From Mytilus trossulus (lineage: Eukaryota; Mollusca; Bivalvia; Mytilida; Mytilidae), in assembly GCF_036588685.1 (NCBI RefSeq), contig NC_086375.1:7991916-8055915 (forward strand): a DNA stretch of 64,000 bases, written 5' to 3'. Positions 56,213 through 64,000 of the stretch are shown here, piece after piece; position 1 is the first letter of the stretch, and every line of letters begins with the position of its first letter. The notes below the pieces were generated by a model. The model searched no databases, had not been told where the DNA came from, and saw nothing but the letters and a program-made list of their open reading frames with translations. Made by a program: the position numbers and the translations under genes.

Positions 56213-57392
56213 AGAATTTAGGACTGCAGAAAAGATTTTTTTTTTTAAATGCTTTTTGTCTTTTATTAAATAGTCAAGATAAGGTCCAACCAACTTGATT
56301 AGCATCTATCCTATAACACCTGTATGTAGTTGATATTTGTGTGACAATCCAAAATAAGGCATATGGTGCTTTTATGAATTTACCTGAGAACTGTCGTAGA
56401 TATTTCCACTGCATTCTTCCTATATATACATTTTGAAGTTTTCTCACAATGGTAAAATTTACTTCCTTTTCAACACCCTTCTTTATTTATCCTTCTGTCA
56501 CAATTTCAGGCATTCAATGGAGACATCTGTTCAATTTCAAGTTTCATCCATTATATTTTGAAGGAAGTTTTTGGTTCATCTTTATTTTAATATGTCTATT
56601 ACTTTAATACCTTAAGCTTGTACCTGTATAGACATCTTATTAGCAAAGTTGATAACTTTTTGAACATATATTTTCTTTGCAATATTGAATCGCATGAACA
56701 ATGAAATTGCTATCTTTGTTTTAAAGTTGTATGACTTTAACTTACCAGTTTTCAAATCAACATATTTAAGCAAGATGCCAAAAGATCAGAACAAAATTCG
56801 AACTTGATCTGTAAATTGTCATGATAAAACAATATGACAATATCAAAGTTAATATCCTCAAGGATGACCAAAAAAGTGCAAGAAACTGATTATTTGAGTG
56901 AATATTCTTAGTCCAAGTACTTGTCTTAGTGTAAAGTTGTATTGTTGTTGGGCATATAAAAAATAGACAACTTCAAGTAATTAAATCAATATAATTTTAT
57001 TTCAAAATTAACAGTATTAATCTCTGAATGACGATAAAAAGACTGGCATTGTGGAACAAACTTTTTTTTCTCTTTACATTATTTCTCATGGTTTCAGTTC
57101 AATTGTCAGAATCAGTAAAACAGCATTTCAGGCTTATATAGCTCAATTTGGTTATTTAAGTTCAATTGTGATTATCTCCCTTAGAATTTGTAGAGTAAAA
57201 TTTTTATTTAGCAGAAATAATTAAAGAAGAAATACTTTAAATTCTACTAATTTTTTACCTTTTCATGAAAACACAATTCTAACAAAACTTAATAAATGTC
57301 AAGCCATTGGACTATTTTTCTTTAGAACCCTGTTAAGTTATGCACTGTCATGCCTGAACATTTTAAAGGGAGATAATTCTTGTATATCCTGA
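56213..57392. other. Intergenic, nothing recognised
   Basis: AT-rich; no gene or clear repeat. Confidence 0.5.
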
Positions 57393-57395
57393 TTA

Positions 57396-57589
57396 GGGCT
57401 GTTCCAGAAAATACTATGTCCCCCCCGGGAAGGCAATTTTTTTAAATATTATGTGAGTGGTTGTATTTGAAATACCAAAATGCAAAGGGAGTGCTGTTCT
57501 AATTAAATTTTATTTCTGTGGGTGGTGGGGGTTAAAAAAGTGCCGTCCCTGGGGGGGGGGGGGGGGCATAGTATTTTCTGGAACAGCCC
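57396..57589. mobile_element. PIF/Harbinger-type MITE, 194 bp
   Basis: Inverted ends GGGCTGTTCCAGAAAATACT, with TTA on both sides (57393-57395 and 57590-57592). Related to 35505-35693. It contains a long G-run next to the right arm. Confidence 0.85.
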
Positions 57590-57592
57590 TTA

Positions 57593-58426
57593 GTATATAT
57601 AGCCAGATCAAGTTATATTAGCCCAAAATGCAGATATACAGAACCTGTTAGTATAATTAAACACAGAATATTAAAACAAATACACACTGCATTTAAAAAC
57701 AAATCTAGGATTTAACTGCAAGTAATGTTGCTAATTTGAACATTTATTTCCTATTCTATAATTCAATAATAACTAACAGCAACTTTAATATCGACTACAG
57801 TAGTGGTCTTCACATGTTGCAACAGCTTCTTTGTAATGTGAAACAAATAAATAATACCAAAGATCTGTATTACTGCAAAATACTCTCAAGACAAAACAAT
57901 GAATGTGAAAAACATAATATTCAATGACTCTTGAAAAAAAGAAAAATTCACAAAACAAAGACTAGCTTGCTCACAAAGCTTTCATGATAGTACTGAATTA
58001 TACAATACTCTACCAGTATACCTGAAATGAATTCACTAATGACTTTTAGGGATATCCAGATTTATAACTGACAAATTTTCCCATATTATTTTTCTATATT
58101 CCAATTGATTCAACATACAATAGATTCTACAATTACTCTTTTATTACATTAAATATAGGATATGCAAGAACACAAAATGTCTTAAGGCATATCCTGTATT
58201 CAATATGGTGCATATTTTTCAGCTGATTCACACAATAAATATGGCTTCCAATAACCAAAAAAACTTCCATTTGGAGCTACTGTGTTTAGAGACCACTTTT
58301 GTCTATATATCATTTAATTTACTCATCTACTCTTTCTTGTCTTTCAAACTTAAGCAAAATATGGTGTTATAACCTATCAAATAAGTTAAATATGAATTAT
58401 AACACATTCATCCACTCATCCAAATA
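57593..58426. other. Intergenic or MKKS 3' side, nothing recognised
   Basis: No coding content; the open frame at 57736-57927 is not similar to anything I know. Confidence 0.5.
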
Positions 58427-58869
58427 CTGTAATTTTAGAAATTAATGTGTGTATTTATGACTAAAGATGCAATTTTTTTTTTTGTGATGTTGAGAAAAAA
58501 TCCTGTTTAATTCATATAAAAACAAGAATTTGTTCTAAGTACAAGGATGCCCCATCCCACTATCATTTTCTATGTGTTCAGTGGACTGTGAAAATGGGAT
58601 TAAATCTATAATTTTGCATTAAAATTAGAAAGATCATATCATAAGGAACATGTTTACTTGTTTCAAGTTGACCAGTCTTCAACTTCACATAAAACTACCT
58701 CAATAAAAAATTTAACCTGAAACAGGACAAACAAAAGAACAGACGAACGCAGAGACCAGAAAACATAATGCCCATAAATGGGGCATAAAAATTCTAAATA
58801 TGAATTCAAATTATTGCGATCATATTTTTCTTAATAATAAAAACATCAAAATAATTTCTGAATTTACAG
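58427..58869. mobile_element. MITE split by a nested repeat
   Basis: Ends are CTGTAATTTTAGAAATTAAT and, inverted, CTGTAAATTCAGAAATTATT. The two halves are separated by an inserted repeat (58519-58789). Confidence 0.65.
58519..58789 (+). repeat. Dispersed bivalve repeat nested in the MITE
   Basis: It begins AACAAGAATTTGTTCTAAG and ends with a hairpin ATGCCC-ATAAAT-GGGCAT after GACCAGAAAACATA. I recognise the ending as common in bivalve genomes. Confidence 0.65.
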
Positions 58870-59236
58870 TTTATAAAACATTCAAACACCCATTCATTAA
58901 TACAGTGAGTGGACATTAGTATTCTAATATTTTATTTTATTTTCATCTTTATTTTCTGTAAGACCTGATGATAAGCTTATTATCTTCCCAACAATTAATC
59001 TTCATTTCTACAAAAGTTAACCATTCAACAAAGCACTCTTTATTATTTTTAAGATATTATATTGTTCAACAAATTTTTTGGCTACCTCATCTGCAAATTA
59101 AATGTGTAAAAAACTTAATAAAAAAAATTCTTGTAATTATTTTGTTTGCAAATTACTTTCATGATTTTGTGAGAAAAAATAACCATTTTTTACAACCAGA
59201 AGATATCTGACTAAAGACTATTGTCCACTGCCTGTA
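58870..59236. other. Downstream of the MKKS stop
   Basis: Probable 3' UTR of the minus-strand MKKS gene; no separate gene seen. Confidence 0.5.
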
Positions 59237-62200
59237 TTAAGAATCACAAATGAACAAGTTAGTAGTTAGTAATGCATTAGCAGTGAGTAAAGAAGTGTTC
59301 ACAGAATTGACACACATGTCTAACTGATCTATCACTATAGTTCTCTTCATCACTGAAGTGTTGTAATCTTCTTGTAGTTTAGTATTCACTGGGTTACCAA
59401 GATCCTCATTGTCTAAGTCTACCAGTTCTGTAGTTTCCAAACTATATATTCCACAACTGCAAATTACCTCCCCTTCTTCAACTTCCTTTGGAACTTTCCA
59501 AAAATGATGGTAGGTACAATCAGTCTTGCCATCTTCCGAGTCCTTGACAACAGTTTTTGCAATATTCTGTAAACTTTTACAAACCACATCTAATGCTGAT
59601 AATATAGCAGACCTTGTACAATAAAACTCTTCAACAAGACTTGGCATTTCAGACAGCACCTGTAAAAAACAAAACATATTAAAAATACTGATGTAAATAT
59701 ATCAACATCCACCTTTATTCATATTAATTTTGCCATCCAACAAGTAAAATGTTTTATCAACTTTTAAAGATTAAATAAAATCAATTTATAAATAAATTCT
59801 ACTTATGACACCACCTCAATTTAAACTTGATCTGTGTTTTGTGGAAATAAAGAGTTGTGTTCAAGTCGCATTACAACTGGTTGAAACAAACTAAAGGTAG
59901 AGAGATACGATAGAGACACAAAAAGATTTGATACTGATATATATTAGGTTGGGTATTAGAAAGTATTGACTATATATCTAGAAAGCACAGAATTTTTGCA
60001 AAGAAAATAAATTAATCATCAATATCGTAGAAAATCTTTGAAAGAAGTAATACTTTTTTCCTGAGATTGAAACATGTCTTCATTTCCCAGCATCCTCCTC
60101 CAGGAAGTACATATGATGAGAAAGCTAATCTCTCCATGGAATGTAGCGCACTTGAACATACTGCCTGAAAAAATAAGAGTTATCTTTTTTTAAACACTGT
60201 TCAGAAATATTGATCTCTACAGTACCCTTCAAGAGGATCGATTCGATATGTTTTTTCTCTGATTTCCGTGTTTCTCAGAATCACACCGAGTACCGTGGAT
60301 TTCACTCTTAAAATCCTCCAAAGATTCTCTCCCAACACTGTGTGGCTGTTAATTGGTTTATTGTCCATCGGATGTATTAAAAATAAATGATTGTGTGACA
60401 ACATAATCGGATTACCCAGATAATTGACCAGAACATTTAATTGATCTTGGTTGCACAGGTGTGCTTTAAAATCACGGTATTAAAAATTGAACAAATGTTT
60501 TCCTTTCTTTGACATATAAAGATGCGACAATATAATTTAAAATAAGATAATTATTATCTTTAATATTTGTTTTTGTATTATGCCATTATCTTCGAAATAA
60601 AATGTACATACCAAAAAATATGAAGAAAATACTTGTTATTTTGTGTTTCTATTACAGTCCAGTCATGTCATACATTGTGTTCTTTCAACAAGGACGATTT
60701 TGCCACAATTAGAATCTGTTATGACTTACTCAATTCGCAATATCAGTGCATTAATTGTTCATTATTTAAAAATAAACTGGCTAATAAAATCATGTTGTTT
60801 TTACGGTAACACGATTCATCGGATCAACAAGTAAACTTATTTATTGAGCAATGAAAAATATTATGTTTCACCAACTCGGTATATTTATACAGACTTGAAT
60901 AATTTAGATTTCGAACAGAAACTGTAAAGTTGAACAAAGGAAATAACTTCAAGTGATATTGATAGCGTTGTCATTTTCGTATTTTACAAATGTATTTCAA
61001 AGGCAACTACTGAAGACTGTACCATTAAAACACGCATGGTACCTAGGAAAGGCACTTTTAAAATGGAGAAACTAACTGTAGAGGCAAATTAATGTAAATT
61101 ACACTAAAACTTTCATTATGCAATAACATAGATGAACCCAACCTTAGTTGAAATTTTGATGTGCCTTCCCATGGTCCCATGTATATGTTTGTGGAACAGC
61201 CATTTAAAGGTGTATGCCATCTCATATGTGTTGTGTAAATATTAATATGTTTTTTTTCTTTTTTTAAAATCCATATCAAATCAATATCCTGGATAAATTC
61301 TATTTATGAAAATTGTTTTTACAAATTCTCAGTTATAACTTTTTCTGGAGTGTAATATATATATTCAGGTCTGAAGATTTGTTCAGGAAATATTTTAATT
61401 TTCTAAAAACATGCCCACTAACTATTGGAGAAAGCTGGCTACAATTCATACGTTCATAAATCACTTTCTCAATAACATATTTCATTAATATTAATTGAAT
61501 GAAAGGAGATGTGCACCATCAATACATCACCACCGAATGAAACCAACCTTTAATTCCTGTACTGATTCTTCATGATCACTGGTTAACCTTAATGTTCCAA
61601 CAGGAGATTCCTGTCTCTTCAGGGAAAGATAACTCTTTTTGTTGATATTTTGATGTTCTATAGAATCTAGGTGTCCAATATCTGATGCTATTACAGTAAA
61701 ACTTCTCAAAGATTGTGCTCCTGCAATAAATATGGAAAGTTCTGTTTAAAATTAACCTATTAGAATATTTAGTTCAGGCAATCTTAGGGGCTATTTATTG
61801 ATTTATTACTGTAGCCTGGAAAGAATATACAGTGAAAACTAATAAATGTTTAGTTTCTCTACACATTGTATTGCAATTCTTTTGAAGTAAGATAATTTAT
61901 CTTTGTCCTAATCTTTATTCTATACGAGTTTAACCCTCAAGTTTTTATATTCAATCTTTAAAATTGAGAATTGAAATGAAAAATGTGTCAAAGAGACAAC
62001 AACCCGACCATAGAAAAAACAACAGCAGAAGGTAACCAACAGGTCTCCAATGTAGCGAGAAATTTTGTATTGTTTTGCTTTTCCTCTTTTTCTTGCTGAA
62101 ATGTTGTCTAAATTTGATAGACTTACAAGTGGTTATCTATTTTGTGTTAGCCTTTGGTATCTTGCCTAGTTTTGTCTTTTTCATAAAACATGAAATATTC

Positions 62201-63345
62201 ATCTCATTTATCTCAAGAATCTACCTAATTATTCTCTAGATGTGACAGGAATTTAGAAGATTACAATAGAGCTGGTAAAGAAACAACAGTCAAAGTTTGG
62301 TCACAGTTTTAGACACAACCGAGTTTGACTCAGCAAGGTTTGACTGTACTTAATAATGTGAATGGATCCTTATCTACCAACCTGTTAATTTCAGTATGAA
62401 TGGAATCATCTGTGAACCAAGACGTTCTACAGGTAAAATATTCTGTTTATAAAGGTAACTTTTCACTGAAGGATGAATAACTTTCTGACAGAAAAGGACT
62501 CCAACATTCAATTCTGCACATCTGTCACAAAACTTCATTATTCTACTTAAAACTGTTTTTTCTTCTGACAGCTCATTAAAAACTTCATATTCTGCATCCA
62601 TAATTTCTTCTGAATCACCTGTCATGGAAATGGTTACCATGGCAACATTGATCCGATTGTTTACTTTTTTTACATTGTTTAAAGCGGCCAGAGGAAGTTG
62701 ATAACCTTGTAATAGCAATCCTTGATATAATTTAGAATCAGAAACAGGAAGTCCTTCAACTGGAATTAAATATATGTTCTCTTCCCAGCTACCAGACCTT
62801 CCCTCACAAGGGAGATAACTTGCAAAAACTTGGACCAGAAGCTTAGAAAAGTTATCTAAATCATATGAATTCAGTTTACACAATGGTTTTCTACCAATTA
62901 TAGTTTTAACAAAATTAGTCATTTGATTAAGACTGGAAATATCTATATTCATTTTTGAAGATTCAGCAGTAATGTCTTCAACAACTATTGTTAAAAATCT
63001 GTCATATAACTCTGTTAAGTAAGAATTGGTGACGTTAAGATTCATCGACTTAGTCAATAATAAAACAGGTAACATAGAAACAAAATGTCCTCCATCGGAA
63101 AAGTGTTGAAGATGACCTTGAACGGCTGTTACAATGAGTCGAATAACAGGTTTAGACACAGACAATGACTGTAGCAGACGACAAGAGGTAGAGGTCATAG
63201 TTAGATGACCTCCAACAGAATTCTGAACCATCTGGATACATCCTTTACGACATGATGCTGTTATCTTCAGGAATAAATTAAGGGCATCTACTATATCAGG
63301 ACTCACAAGGTTCTGTAATTGTAAAGTTCCAACTGATTGGTCCAT
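59237..63345 (-). CDS. MKKS: MKKS/BBS6 chaperonin-like protein, four exons
   Basis: Exons 63345-62382, 61720-61548, 60164-60054 and 59659-59237 join in frame at GT-AG borders to give 556 residues, close to the roughly 570 of vertebrate MKKS. The text is that of a diverged group II chaperonin. It has the family block VLFCQKVIHPSVKSYLY at the end of exon 1, an LDSIEH/GTLRLTS apical region in exon 2, PGGGCWE in exon 3 (the GGG turn of group II chaperonins) and a helical C-terminal equatorial part in exon 4. MKKS acts with BBS10, BBS12 and CCT at the basal body to assemble the BBSome. Start at 63345 gives an N terminus of the right length. Introns hold repeats only (61974-62063). Confidence 0.93.
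61974..62063 (+). repeat. 5' fragment of the repeat at 46105-46690 (MKKS intron 1)
   Basis: AAATGTGTCAAAGAGACAAC then CAACCCGACCATAGAAAA and CAATGTAGCGAGAAATT match the start of the ABHD12 intronic copy. Confidence 0.7.
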
Positions 63346-64000
63346 AATTATCTACAATAAAACATGTCAATTTATTAAACTCTATTAAACAGTGGTCCTT
63401 TAAAATGACATCAATGTCTGAGTTAATCTAGAATTTTCTCTTACTTCATGTACTTAGACTAGTTTCATGTCAGAAAACATTAAATATCCAATTGCACCTG
63501 GGTTTGAATAAAATTTCCTAAAACATTCTGACTCTATATGCCTATATATTCTTTAATACGAAATTCAATTACATGATATAGTTATCATTAAACATATAGT
63601 GTAGGTTTGGAGTTTTGAATAATATTACAATAACCATTAGCTTCATTAAAACATTGGTGGATACCGGTACATTATAGTTGTCTCAATGGTATTCATACAG
63701 GTCACATCTTCTTACACTACAGCTCAGGTGGATTTTGCTTTTTCCACTTGCCCACCATGGGCAGCCTAACCATTCCCACTCTAGCTATATTCTGTTTTAT
63801 TTGAAAAAATATTGAGTACAAATGCTTATCTGCTTATTTCAATTGATTGTTCTTGAAAGTCTTTTGATAAAACAAAAGAAATTACATGCCCACATTAGAC
63901 CAGTCATCCACTGAGGCCCCACTTATAGGGTACCAGGGATAGAACTTAAACTTTAGCAATGTAGCCCACAGCTTATATTTTGTAGCCCATATATATAGTT
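63346..64000. other. Upstream of MKKS, nothing certain
   Basis: It should hold the MKKS 5' UTR and promoter. A decayed dispersed tail lies at about 63680-63715 (CTCAATGGTATTCATAC). No further gene seen. Confidence 0.45.

Overview
The window looks like nuclear DNA of a marine bivalve, most probably a mussel (Mytilus-like). That is an inference. The DNA is AT-rich. The genes have introns with GT-AG borders. Many of the dispersed repeats are ones I recognise from bivalve genomes. The one exon-rich defence-type gene belongs to a family (DZIP3-type HEPN + nSTAND NTPase + ankyrin repeats) that is expanded in molluscs. No bacterial operon, CRISPR array, rRNA or tRNA gene was found.

Layout. 1-5.9 kb: repeats only (tail of a CR1/L2-like retrotransposon, a dispersed bivalve repeat, a clean 852-bp non-autonomous hAT element with an 8-bp target duplication, and a minisatellite that runs up to the next gene). 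5.9-15.9 kb: a four-exon plus-strand gene encoding HEPN-coiled coil-nSTAND NTPase-18 ankyrin repeats (1259 aa). It ends at a stop created by a small frame slip; repeat DNA follows, and then a detached ankyrin fragment. 16.2-35.2 kb: a stack of mobile elements. A Penelope-like remnant is followed by a Ty3/Gypsy element (LTR, tRNA primer site, gag start, RT). That element is split by a 13.15-kb insert flanked by TTAA with inverted repeats of about 0.93 kb. The insert itself carries a BEL/Pao retroelement (minus strand) and a Helitron-like element. The Gypsy RNase H and integrase resume at 33.8 kb. 35.2-64 kb: three ordinary host genes in repeat-rich surroundings: ABHD12 (minus, 36.2-49.7 kb, first exon not found), POLE4 (plus, one exon, 52.45-52.99 kb) and MKKS/BBS6 (minus, four exons, 59.2-63.3 kb). 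A decayed hAT transposase lies between ABHD12 and POLE4.

How the genes relate. The three host genes have unrelated jobs: lysophospholipid hydrolysis in the ER, DNA polymerase epsilon accessory subunit, and chaperonin-like BBSome assembly. The HEPN-nSTAND-ankyrin gene has the architecture of an innate immune sensor or effector: a possible RNase domain with an intact R-x4-H motif, a P-loop switch and a recently amplified recognition array. The two most notable findings are that gene and a tandem pair of ABHD12 exons. Those two exons encode the same oxyanion-hole segment and are separated by only 36 nt, so they are probably mutually exclusive.
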